Origin: Hirudo medicinalis
Taxonomy: Eukaryota; Annelida; Clitellata; Hirudinida; Hirudinidae
Length of the DNA stretch: 64,000 bases
Assembly: GCA_011800805.1 (NCBI GenBank)
Contig: MPNW01000250.1
Span: forward strand, 26,464 to 90,463
Reading direction: 5' to 3'
Shown: positions 14,429 through 28,600 of the stretch, piece after piece
Numbering within the stretch: the stretch's first letter is position 1
How the letters are laid out: every line of letters starts with the position of its first letter
Notes under the pieces: generated by a model
What the model was told of the DNA's origin: nothing
What the model saw: only the letters and a program-made list of their open reading frames with translations
Databases searched by the model: none
Position numbers and translations under genes: made by a program

Positions 14429-17400
14429 GCAACAACAACAGCAGAAACAACAAAACAATTTTTAAAAAATAATCCCGACGTTAATGCCGACAATCCACAT
14501 GTTGTTGGCAAATGGAGGAATGGAGCTCACGATGGAGTTCAGCTCACGAGAGATGAACGGAAGTCGCACGAAATACTGGCAATTGAGAATCCGCGGATGA
14601 AAGAGTTAATCATCATCCGTGAGGAGAGACAAATTCTCGGAAGTCAAAGTTGGCGAAACTGGAAATTCCGTGGACCTGTCTGCAGGTGAAAGTCAGGTGG
14701 AACGAGCAATTTATAGACCTGTACAGGTGCTTTTATTGACCTGCCACTCGGTGTTATTCGATGCTAGACGTGCAGTTGCTTGTTTCTCGACTGCTTTTCC
14801 AGTCCTCATCTTCCTCTTCCTCATTCTCGTCTCGTCCGGTTTGTTTTCCAGGCAGGACTCCGTCAACAACGATGCGGATAAATTATCCAGTCGCCTCAGA
14901 GTGACGCTCAGTCATAGGTGACTGATGTCCTCCATAAAGTACACCTTCCAGACGTCAGTCGGAGGAGAAAGGAGACGTAGTTTTGTTAATTTAGCTCATC
15001 CATCAGTCGATGACGAGAACGATTCGTCATGGATTTGTTAAATCCTTTTTCGGTCATTTTCACGAAAAAAATGTAAACTGTAGAATCCAAGATGCTTCAA
15101 TTACAAAAACGTTATTTATTTATTTTAGACTTTAAATGAAAAGATGAGTGGTTAGCATACGACGGTTTATGTTTTGTTTCATTGACAGCATATCTTTCAG
15201 CGACACCAACATTAAAAACCATCAAGAAGATGAAACTGAGAAGGACGAACCGGCAAATGATGGTTGCTATGGAACAATTTCTTAGACTGTGTTTGGAAAA
15301 ATATAATTTAGAATAAATAAATATTTTGTGAATTTTTTTTAATCAATTTAAAACAAATTCTTTGACTACAGAATTGCTTCCTCCAATTTTTATACTTTCA
15401 ACATTTTTCTGATTTTTTGCAGAATTGTGAACTTTAAATATATGAGATTTAATTAAGATTTTTAAACTACGAATCAGAACGAAAGATTTATTTGCATTCG
15501 CTGGAATAATTTCCATCGGACTTAGAATGAGAATTGAGCGAATCGAATATTTTTTTAATGGATTAGAGATTAATTTATTTATATTTGCGGAAGAATTGAT
15601 TCATGAATCCAAATGAATTTATTCACAATTCCAGAGGATGATCAAAACGAAGGAGGTCCTAAGCCAATGCTTCCCTACAGCTCCATGTTCGTCTTTGGAG
15701 CTACAAATCCGTGAGCAGATAAAGTTTTGAATAAATTAAGAAATAAACAAAAAGTGGACACAACAACATCATTTCGTTGTGCAAAAGTGCTTCAGAAGAG
15801 CGATTAATTCTTGAAAACATTTCCGAATCTCAAGACAACCTCGAGAAAATCTTCTGATCTTCCACAAAAAAAAACAAACAACGACTCTCGCGTGGCTGCG
15901 TAAAACGTGGAAGACATCGATGTCGTTGGAAAGCATTTTACTCCAGAGATTAAAATGTCCACTGGAAATTGAAAAATAATGCACAGAATTCGGTGAAACA
16001 TAAATTAAAAAACAAGAAGCTACAATTTAAAATAACAAAATACATTCTTAAATTTTGGAATCAAGTCTCGACAACTGCTTGTAGAATCAGGAGGTTTTGT
16101 CACTTCGTGGTCAGCTTGAGGTACTTCGACCTGTTCATCATGATCGTTATCTGTGCCAGCAGTATCGCTCTGGCAGCCGAGGATCCAGTCTTGGAGCAGT
16201 CGGAGAGGAACAGGATCCTCAATACTTTTGACTACGTATTTACTGGTGTCTTCACCGTCGAAATGATTCTAAAGGTTGGCCTCTTCAGGAATCTTTTCAT
16301 CCTTGTGTCTTAACTGCTTCTAGTTTTCTTGGTTCTTCTTCTTTTATATATTTGATATAAATTTTTTTAATTATTTGGACTAATTCGTAATAAATTTATG
16401 GTAAATAATAATTATTAATAATAATTATCGAAAACGGACGGATTCAATTTGTATGATGTTTGCCAAAATTGAATCTTTAACCGCATACTTAGCAGTAGAA
16501 TGTTACAGTTACTAAAATTGCTTCTTATTTTCATTGAAATATTAAATATTTATTGTTAAATTTCATAAATTTATCACTTGACGTCTGAAAATTCAATTCC
16601 TTCTAAATTCGACATTTTTCTTTTACTTTTGCACTAAGTTTCAAAACGAAAGAAACCAATAATGATTCTTATTATCGCATCAGTCAGGCATTAATTCATC
16701 ATGCATTTATATGTATGCCAATAATATCAGCATCGTAATCACCACAATTTTATCCTCAAACAATAAATCGAAACGACAAAATGGAAAAAGAACGAGGTAC
16801 AAAGGTAATGTGATCATCTGGAAGTATGCATGACGAGCATTAAAGTGATTGATGTTGTTGTTGTTGTTGTTGTTGTTGTTATTATCAATCCATGGAAAAG
16901 AATTATCCATGATACCGTTGGACAGGTTATCAACCTCGGAGTGATATTCCATCCTGGGGCTTACTGCCGGGACCTTTGGAACCTTCTTGACGCGACAGTC
17001 GTCATCTGTGCCCTTGTGGCCTTTGCATTCACGTGAGTTCTCCTTCAAGTAATTTTATTAATTAATAATTTATTAATTAAATAAAAAATAATTATTAATT
17101 ATTAACGCATTACTCTAATCTGATTAATTGGCTGACTAATTATTACGTAATTACTTGATTGAATTTTTAATGAGCTGCTGATGGGAATAATTCGACATAT
17201 GTAGAAAACTAAACAAAACATTTCTACTGACATTTGTTTTTCTTTTGACTGTATTAATGGAATTAATTTTTCTAATTAAGAGGTTGGTGGTGCTATGTAG
17301 CATAAGTAAATGTTGTTTTGACGGTGCATTGTGATTGTGAATGGTGCATTGAGATTGTGAATAGTGCATTGTGAATGGTGCATTGTGAAAGGTGCATTAA

Positions 17401-18610
17401 AGGCACGAATGAGTGCACAATGCATTTTCGTGAGCACATCTTCCAATGTTTGCCGAACATGTTTCACATCGTCAACGTACGAGCGGAATAAATGCAATTA
17501 CTCAAAATTTATGCAAAATTTCACGATGAAAATTGCGCAGCAAAAAAATATTAATGCTTTACAATATTTTTTTTTTTTCAAATATGCTCGTTTTAAATTA
17601 GAATTAAATAAAAAATAATAATTAAATAATAAAAACTATCATAATATTAATTTATTATTTAAAAAAAATATTTTTGTAAAATAAAAAAGAATCTATTGTA
17701 ATGCTAGATTTTATGTTCTTCCAGAACCCCTTCAAACAAAACCAAGGAAATGTTTTAAGTTGATATCGCAACATGTCCATGTAAAATGTCCACACAATAT
17801 GCCCGGTGTAATCATGTCCATGTAACACACATGTACATCCATTTCCAGGGACAGTCCGAGTGCCGGCAAGAACCTCAACACCATAAAGTCCCTGAGGGTT
17901 CTAAGGGTTCTGAGGCCCCTGAAAACGATAAACAGAGTTCCGAAACTCAAGGCAAGTGACATATTTTTTCTTCGTTCACTTTCCAGATCGCATTGTCGCT
18001 AAACAATCCGCTAATGCAACGCAGCTCCGTGACATTCAGCTCGCACTCCGTTGTGCCTCGCAATTAAGCTCTGAATTGCAAGCAATAACCGCCCTTACAG
18101 GACGACGTCCTGGGATTAATCAATGCGAAATGATTTTAATAACCGCTCCCCTTCTCTCCTTTTCCATCCTTTTATGGATCCATCCACCCTTCCATTCGTC
18201 CGTCTGTCCATCCTTCCATCATCCATCCTTCCATCCTTCCATCCATCCATCCATCCATCCATCCATCCATCCATCCATCCATCCATCCATCCATCCATCC
18301 ATCCATCCATCCATCCATCCATACGTCCGTCTGTCATTCCCCCCTCATTCATCTGCTCGGTTGTTTATTTAAACTTCCGGTGAAAGTGCAGCTCTTCCGA
18401 TTGACAGGCGGTGTTCGACTGCGTGGTTAATTCACTGAAGAACGTCTTCAACATCATGATCGTCTACATGCTCTTCCAGTTCATATTCGCCGTCATCGCC
18501 GTCCAACTGTTCAAGGGGAGATTCTTCTTCTGCAACGATGACTCCAAGAATACCCAGGAAGAGTGCAGGTGTGGTGGTTTGTGATGATGATGATGATTAT
18601 GATGATGATT

Positions 18611-18660
<50 letters not shown>

Positions 18661-21600
18661 GATTTGATGATGATGAAGATTTGATGATGACGATGGTGAT
18701 GACAGCGACGACGACGAATATGATGAACTGATTTGAACCGTGTAAAATGCCACGATAGAAATTTTATTTTATGAATAAAACCAACGTATTTACTTCCGGT
18801 GAATAATTTTATTTATTTGAACGACTTCCTTTTGTAATTCCGTTGCAGAGGTGAATTTTTCCAGTACCAGATAGAGGGCGACAGACACGTGGCCGTGGTG
18901 GAAAAGCGGAGATGGAACAGGAGAGATTTCCACTACGACAACGTGGCCGACGCCATGTTGACTTTGTTTGCTGTTCAAACAGGAGAGGGGTGGCCTGCGT
19001 TAGGATGATTTCCATGAAAACATTGTCCTTAAAAATACAATGAAAATACCCGGACGCAGTCGTACTGAATATTTCCCAATTATTATCGTTATTCTTTCTA
19101 CTGCAGTAGCATAATAATAATAGTAGTAGTTGTAGTTGTTGTTGTTGGTGCTGTTGATGTTGCTTTGAAGACATTACTGTGAAAGTTTTTATTAACTATT
19201 TACGATATTCAATTCATTACATATTATTGGCAATTTGGATGGATCGTCATCAACTCCTCGTGACAATTCTGCAGCTTAATAAGAGGAATCAGTATTTCTC
19301 ATGAGAAACCTCGACCTACCCATCCATCCACCCACCCATTCACCCACATTTCCATCCCTAGGGTCCTGAGGCACTCCATCGAAGCAACGGAGGTGGACAT
19401 GGGCCCCCAACCAGGCCATCGCATGGACATGGCCATTTTTTACATCGTCTACTTCATCGTCTTTCCATTCTTCTTCATCAACATCTTCGTCGCCCTCATC
19501 ATCATCACTTTCCAGGAGCAGGGAGAAAACGAACTCATTGACCAGGAACTGGATAAAAATCAAGTCAGCCAATTATCGACTTCCGTGTTTAATTAGCATA
19601 TTAATGAGGCATATTAATAATGAATAATAATTTAATTATTGATAAGAGCATGAGTGCGAAAGTAGGAAATATGAAAGGCTCGAATATTAACAAAGCAAAT
19701 GTTAATGAGCCACTTAGCTGAAAACAGGTTAATAAGATTGCGTAACCATGGAGATGACGGTATTTTTTAAATTAATTAATTTCAAACATATTCATGGATT
19801 CATGGGGTGGAGCTAATTATGCAAATTAATCCTCTCGATAAGGCATGTTTTGACTAATCGGTCTGTGAAGGGTCATTTATCACATTCTGAATTTACGGAG
19901 AAAGTGGAATGAATCTAAAATAACTAATAACATATTTTTCAGCATTTTCATTTGAAATTATAATATTTATTTCGATTTGAGTTCAAATATCGTAAGTTGA
20001 ACTCTGAAGACCTCGGCATTCAACAATCGGACATGTTTGAAATCAGAACCTTTTACTTATTTAAGGCTTTTAAGAAATTTCTAAATTTTGAATAAAAAAA
20101 AGAAATTTTAGGTCATGTTTTGAGTTTAAAAAAAAAAAATTAAAAAGAAATTTGAGTTTTGAGTATTTCTTCGACTGAAGTCGTGCTTGAATTTGTCTTT
20201 CCTTTGTCTCGAACTTCGATTCACTTTTTCACGCCAACACTGATGAACTTTGCTTCACTCAGTCGCTCCGATGTCATCCATGTATTCATTTATTTGTTAA
20301 TTTATTTGTTAATTTATTTGTTCATTTATTTATTCATTTATTTGTTCATTTTTTATTTTTTTGTTTTCTTACAAAATTCTTAAAAAAATTGAACCAGACC
20401 TTATTTTAGCGGTTGGTAATTCTGCTCTAAATACTGTAGTTATGCAAAGATGAATGTTTTAGCGTGCAGATGGTGGTGATGATGATGATAATGATGATGA
20501 TGACGATGATGATGACGATTTCTAAACATGTCAGAAAATAATGACAGATGGTCCTCAGACATGGAGTATGGAAGTAATTTATTCCAATTAATAATGAAAA
20601 TATAAAACAATATTTTCAAAAAGAAACAATGCATGGATTTCGTGATCAACGCGAGACCAGCCTGCCGCTACATGCCGAAGAGGAAGAATTCGATCAAGTA
20701 CCTGATCTGGAGACTGGTCGTGTCTACGGCCTTCGAGTACATCATCATGATCATCATCGCTTGTAATACCTTACTCCTTATGATGAAGGTAGTTTGCTTA
20801 TTTTTTATTTTTTCTAAGTATTAAAAATGAATGCTCAACGGGTTTTGGAGAATTTGTCGATTACTAATTTGTCAACTCGTCATTATTTGATTGTGAAATT
20901 AATCCGCTTAAATGCCATTTAACAGGGCAATGCATCGCTATGGTGCCCTGGAAAGTCCCATGGAATAAACAAAACAAAACAAAACAAAAAATAACACAAC
21001 ACGAAAAAACATTTCCAAGCAGCAACCGATCAATAATGTTTTACATAACATGTCGATCTTATGTCGTAGATTTAATTTATTTTTAAACTAACTTATCTAT
21101 TAGTTAATTATTCAATCGTTCATTCACAATAATTCACTAAACTAAAACATTCAACTAATTTGTTGATGTTTACCAACGTCGTCATCATCATCACCACCAT
21201 CGTCGTCATCATCATCATCATCGTCGTCATCATCATCATCATCGTCGTCGTCATCATCATCATCATCACCACCATCGTCGTCATCATCATCATCATCGTC
21301 ATCGTCATCATAGTCGCCATCGCAAACGACGTCGTCTTCTCATCCTTATCGTCATCGTCATCGCCATCGTCATCATCATCATCATCACCAACATCATCAT
21401 CATCATCATCACCAACAACGATCGTTTTCCTCCAAATCCAGTACGTACCCAGAGAGAAGGGCAACTCCCACGACGCCTACCTGAACACCCTGTCCATACT
21501 CAACATGGCCTTCACCACTGTCTTTACCATAGAAACTGTCCTCAAAATCATTGCTTTCGGCGTCAAGGTGATTTCGATGTCATGTTCTGCTCTTGGTTGA

Positions 21601-24600
21601 ACTGTCTGCTCTCCGTTTGGACTTGTGTGGTCTGGGTGCATGTGATGTTTGCGATGCTGATGCATTGCTGTTGCTGCACAATGCACAGCGTCTTGAATTT
21701 ACGTGTGAATGATACATTCTTTAGATTCTTGCGTTATTTTATTTATTATTTATCAAAATGCTTACTGAAACAAATATCGTTAATAAATTGTTTCTTGTAA
21801 ATATTATTATTATTATTATTATTATTGATGAAACAAATGAGGATTAAATTATTATTATTATGTCATAAAACTTTATGCATTACTTATGTAATTTTAAATT
21901 ATAATATTACATAATAATCCCTTAATGATTGTCCTACGAGATATCCATCGCACTCAGAAAGATTAAACACTGATGATGATTATGATGACGATAACGATGA
22001 CGATGACGACGACGATGATGCTGATGATATCGGTGGTAACAATAACGAGATTGTAATAACCAGAATAAATAAATAAATAAATAAATAATACAATAATTAA
22101 ATAGAAAACAATGAATTATTGTTACTCATCTTGAATGTCTTCAGAACTACTTGAAAGACTCTTGGAATGTTTTCGACCTCATCACCATCATAGGGAGCAT
22201 CACGGACGTCCTTTGGACAGAAGTCCACCTCCGAGTCAGCTCCACGGAGGTCCGTCCGTGTGGTCTTATTTATTTATTTATTTGATTAAAGTCCGTTGCA
22301 ATCTGTGTGGTCCTGGTTTTGTTGTTAATATATGCTCGTTGTTATAATATTTGTTGTTAATTATTTCACGTTTTAGTGCAATATTTAACAATATTATTTA
22401 ATAATCCACATTATTTTGCCTATTCTGCTTGTTGTGGATGATTATGTCTTTGTTTTGTAATTATGTGCATTGCATTCATTCAATGCTCGTTATTTTGCAT
22501 GGAAAATATGTTTTTAGGCAATTTTTTCCTCATTTCTAAATGGAAATTCCGGTGGCCGTTTTTGAGGACAAAATGTGATCTGATGGGATTCCCCATTAAT
22601 AAATGTACAACACGAGTTTCCGCACGATTTGTTTGGGATTTAACAAAAGAAGAGAACTTTCAAATCTGGATTTGAAATAAATTATTAATATTATTATTTC
22701 ATTTTATTAATTACTATAATATCGCCATAATAATTAATATTATTAATATTTATTATTATTAATATAATTATGTATTCCTCGCCGGACCACAATATGAAAA
22801 GCAAAATGAAAATAGGACCTAAACAATGAAGTATTAAGATCAAATGTCTTAAACGTCTCAACAAACTTCTTCATTCCAGCACTCAAACAATGGCTTCAGC
22901 TTTGGCTTCCTTCGTCTGTTCAGAGCTGCTCGGTTGATAAAGTTGCTGAGACAAGGTTATACCATCAGGATACTCTTGTGGACCTTCATTCAGTCATTCA
23001 AGGTGATTTTAAAACAATAATATTATAATAATAATTATTATTTTCTTATGTAATAATATATATTGTGTTTAATATATATATATATAATATATATATTATA
23101 ATATATTAAAATAATATTATATATATTATAATATATATTATATATAATAATAATATAATATAATAATATTATATTATATAATATATAATATATTATATTA
23201 TAATATATTATATATATTAATATTATATATTAATATATTAATATAATATATATAAATAATTAAATATCATTATTATTAATATATATTATATAATAATAAT
23301 TATTATTATTGTTGCTGTTGTTTTAATATGGAATGGATAGTGGTAGGTTAGACCTATTTTTAAGATCTTCCAAAAACTTTACAAATGTTTGTAGATTTAG
23401 TAATGTGCAACCATATTATAATATTAATTATTATTATTATAAATTATAAACAACAGCATGCTTGATAATAAGAACGACTTTGCAATAAATAAATGAATGA
23501 ATTATTTAATATTAATAAAATATTATTTAAGTGACAAAAACATCCGTAACTTGAAGCTTCTCTTTGAAGTAAATTGAAAATTGCAGGGTTTCTGCTTGCT
23601 TGTGTTTGTCAGTGAAACGGTTATTTATGGGTTGCAATCCTCGGGAGAAATGTTCATTTCTCTTCAAATCTCTTTGTTCCAATGTTCTTGCGGTCTGCTA
23701 GAGAGTATTGTGAAGGATTGTTTAATAAAATATCTAAGAACTATTGCGGTGTTGCCATGGAGACATTTATTTATTTGTCCAAACACAGGCACTTCCGTAC
23801 GTCATTCTCTTGATTGCCATGCTCTTCTTCATCTACGCCATCATTGGAATGCAGGTGAGGTGGACGAAAAGGAGGAGGTTTTTGTATGTGATCATAATCA
23901 TAATCGTGATGTACGATTTTCGTTTTTAAGATATTTGGAAACATTCAACTGAAGCCAGGCACTGAGATAAACCGGCACAACAACTTTCGCTCCTTCCCGA
24001 ATGCCATTCTCTTGCTTTTCAGGTTGGTCAATAATTAGCATTACCAGTATTTTTTAAATTTATTTAATTGTATTTGTTGTCTTAATCTTTCTGCTGTTGT
24101 ACATTGCTTGTCCTATTGAATATTCGTGTTTTTATTGAAATTTGTAAAAAGTAAAATGAAATTTAAATGTTTTTAAAGTTTAGAAACTTGTTAAAAACTA
24201 AAATAAAATGAAAAAGCTAAAATTTATTAAATCTTCTTTAGGAATCATTTATTAAATCTTTTATAATTTTTCTACTAATCGAAATGAATGTACAATGCTC
24301 AAATTTTCAAAATAAAATTTATCCCAAATTGAAATCCTTTCTACAAGATGTGCTACTGGTGAAAGTTGGCAGCAAATAATGCTGTCCTGTATGTCTGGAA
24401 AAGATTGCGATCAACTGTCAACCATGTTCAGAGAGACCCACAAGTGCGGATTGGACATTGCCATCCCCTACTTCGTGTCCTTCATCTTTTTCTGCTCCTT
24501 TCTCGTCAGTCCAAGTTCCTATTGGAAATAATTTTGAGTTTTTTCAAAGTTTACTAATAACTGCTTAATTGCAGCTCATTAGTTTGTATGTTTATTTAGT

Positions 24601-25614
24601 GAATTTGTTTTTGTGTTATCAAATAAATTACTAATATTAATTTTAGCAGAATTGTAATAATATTCAGTAACTATCATGCGTTGCCAAGCTTATTATGGAT
24701 TACATATTACATTTTATTTGCTGCCTCAAGATGTACATTGTGAAAACTTAAATAACAGAACCAGTTATTGGTAAATACTTGTCAAAAGATAAACTTCATA
24801 AAGTTGTCACTTTTTCTTCAAAAACTTGTTTTTCAATGCGCAATAATAAACCGATGAAATATGATTGTAAGTTGATGCTTCCATCCTGCTTCTTCAGATG
24901 CTGAATCTGTTCGTGGCCGTCATAATGGACAACTTCGATTACCTCACGAGGGACTCTTCAATCCTGGGTCCTCACCATCTCGACGAATTCATCAGAGTTT
25001 GGGCCAACTACGACCCTACTGCCACGTGACTCAAATTCTATTTTTATTATTATAATTTTTATTATTATAATTTCAATTATTATTTATTATTATTATATTT
25101 ATAACTTTATAAATTTTCAAATTCAAAATTATTTTCTCTAATGTTCTTCTGATTTAATTAAGTAATTTGTATCTGATATTGGTTTTAATGAGTAGGTAAG
25201 CTAAATAATAATGTCTACGGATTTTACTTCTAGAGGTCGAATATTGTACACGGACATGTACGACATGCTACGAAACATGGAGCCACCGGTTGGATTTGGC
25301 AAGAAGTGTCCATACAGACTGGCTTATAGGGTCAGTCGACCTTGGTAGCCAATGAACTCATCCAAGTCACGATATTTCGTGCCAACCTGGAGATTTATTT
25401 CAACTCATTTTAAATGTAATCTTTCTTTTTTGGTCAGAAATTGATAAGAATGAACATGCCGGTCGGTGATGATGGAACTGTTCACTTCACAACCACCTTT
25501 TTCGCTCTCATCAGAGAATCTCTCGGCATAAGGATGGGGCCAGGTGAGGATGATGATGATTATTACTATTATCATTACTATTGTTATTATTATTGTTGTT
25601 GTTATTATTATTGT

Positions 25615-25647
<33 letters not shown>

Positions 25648-28600
25648 TTATATATTATCAAATAAACCTGTGATTCCGCAAATATGAAATTTTACTCCAG
25701 TTTAAGCCTGTACATATATATGTACATATGTACAAGTATACATATACAAGTACACATGTACAAATATACATATACAAGTATACATGCACAAGTTCACATG
25801 TACAAGTATACACAAGCTTACAGTATACAGTACACATTTCATTTCATTGAATGTTTGACGAACTTTTACAGAAACGGGAGGCTTTAAAGTCATCCGCTTG
25901 TTCTTGTGACTACATCAAGTTAAATTCTTGCCTTGGGACTTGAAACAAAATATTTAAAAAAACCGATGTCAAAAGATATTCGTTCGAGTAATAATTTCAA
26001 AATTCTTTGCATGACGAGTAGCAGATGCCCAAAATGTTTGCAAATGGAAAAGTTATAAATCACCAAAAAGCACATGCGGTGTTTGTAGTTTTGGCGGGTA
26101 CAATGTGCACGTCTTTTCATGGCTTCACATTGTTAAACTTTCATTTAGAAATTCTCTCATGTCATCGATTATCTCATTCCTTATTGCTGGTCTCAGACAG
26201 TTTGCCATTCTTCATTTGCTTGGCTTTCTTTAAACGAGTCTCCATCGATTTTGATACAGCCGACTGTCAAAGAAATTCAAGAAATGTTTGATGTACCTTG
26301 AAGAAGAGAGATGTGTTTGTTTACCATAGTCACTCGCTTTAATCGTTTTACAAACGATTTGATTAAATGATAATCAAGTCTTTTTAATTCATCTCGAATT
26401 TTTTTTTTTATCAAATAAACCAAATAGCATCAGAAATGAACAAGCAAGATGAAGCACTGAGGGAAACCATCAAAACACTGTGGCCAATTCAGTCCAGGAA
26501 GATGCACTTGCTCATGGTGCCTCCCAATGAAGGTCTGACACAGCATTTCTTTTAAAACGATTGATATTTCAATTTCGAACTCGATTAAATTAGGTGAATT
26601 ATAATTTATTTGTTAGAGCAATTCATTATTATAAGCAACTACTGCAAATGATGACTGCGTATTATTTTTCTAATATTATTTATGCTTTCAGAACTCACGT
26701 ACGAAAAACTGACTGTTGGAAAGATTTATGCCGGTCTGCTGATTGCAGAAAACTGGAGAGCCTACAAAGCAAATAAGACGATTAAAATGGTCAATAGAAT
26801 TATTTTTTTATAAATTACAATTATTTTTTTAAGTGATTAACCCTTCTCATTGTGCAACCTCCGTTTTGTAGAACCTGAACGCAAAACATTTTATTCAAAT
26901 ATGTATAAATGTCACTACAAATAAACGCTTTCAATTACAATGCAAAACTTATTTCATTAATTAATTTTGCTTTATCTAAATAATTCAACAATCTACAAAA
27001 TGAATTTATAACACATCCAGAAACCGACGCTATTCAAGAAACTCATAGGAACGTGTGCCATGAACCCTGCCTCTGATGTACTGCAATCGAAAGAGATCTT
27101 TGATCTGGCCAGCCACATAAACGAAAGCCAGCATCCCCACCATCCTTCCGATCCAAGGCTCCCCTTCGTTATTAGGTACCCAAACCACCCTCTGCCCCCT
27201 CGCGTCAGGTAAAATTTCTAAATTTATGGATGTTTGACTCGGCATCATAAATTGTTCATAAAAGGGCTAAAACCTTGTCAGAGGCGACAGGCTCAGCGAG
27301 AGCGTTTATTGAATTAAATTTAAGCTCTGTTTCAGTGGAAAATATACCTGCGTTTGGAGGACTTTATGAGAGCTTTTTACGAGAGTAATGGAATTTAGAA
27401 ATATTGGAAGCAATTAAATGAACTCGTTCTGCACAAACGTTGCTCGTCTGCAGCATAAACCCGGCAGCAGGAGCCGCGTCGATGCAAGCCTCACAGACGT
27501 CTCTTAAGCAACTCAATCCTGTCGAAAACCTCGAAGTAAAAACGTTTTTATTTTTCTTTCTTTTTTCCTCGTCCTTTCATTATTCAAATTACTTTAAAAT
27601 TTAATTCTTCATCTTGAATTTATTCATTTCAAAGAGCCAGAGACTTTCTTCCTGCCTCAATAAGCTCCCAGATCAAGTTGACCTTCACTCAGCTGAATTT
27701 TCAGAAAAATCCGATCCTTCCATGCTTACCTTAAATGACGAAGAAACTCTTGCAAAGAAATCTCTTGAAGCCGAAACCCAAAGTCGTTCACCTACCCGGC
27801 TGTCCTCGGAAGACCAGTGGTCTCAGGGCACGCCCCAACATCAGCTTCATAATCCCATTCTGCGTCATCCCGGTATTAGACCAGACATCTCTCAGCACAG
27901 CATAAGCAGTATGCATACCTTAGGATCAAAAAGTAGCGCTTCAAACAATGGCATTGAAACTGTCAGAGTCACTGACATGACAAGCTCATCGGGTTTTACG
28001 AAATCAATAGGAACAATAATCTCTTCCATAAACAAGTCGGTCAGCAGTGCCCTAACCAATCTCGTCAACCAGCCAGAACATCAGACGGGGGTCAGATCAA
28101 CCATACCAGGCATTCCCTCAAATTTATCTCAGCAAATAAATTCCATGAAGACTCCGAGCAGAGTACCATCAGACGGATTTCTGGCAAGATTCCAATCTCT
28201 CAGTCCCATCCCATCCAGACGCCCTGGTCAAAATACTGCCTCCTCCTCCCTTACCTTATCTCCCAGTATAAACTTTCCAACTCAACGTACCGAGACGATA
28301 TCTAAACAGCATCTGAGACTCACTGCCAAAGACAGTTCTCCTTATCCAACCACACGTTCTGATCTTGTGCACTTCTGTCCAAACATTCCAGCCAAGAGGG
28401 AACCAGTGAAGGTCACTACAATTGTGCAGGCTTTCAAATAAAATAAACTTGGTTAAACAATTATGATGATACACTTTGCATCAGAATTCAATTAAGAAAT
28501 TAGATGAAGTTACAATTAAATATTTTTTTTTTAAATTTTTAAATCAAAACACTGCAAAATACACTGAAATAAATTTCGTCAGAAATCCTGGAGCCTGCCT

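Noticed and set aside
14096..14689. Poly-Cys and poly-Thr open frames with a charged extension
   Set aside because: They come from a CAA array in a Cav2 intron; the flanking frame has no acceptor in the required phase.
18116..18383. Frames with HPSI or GWMD repeats
   Set aside because: These are translations of the ATCC tetranucleotide array.
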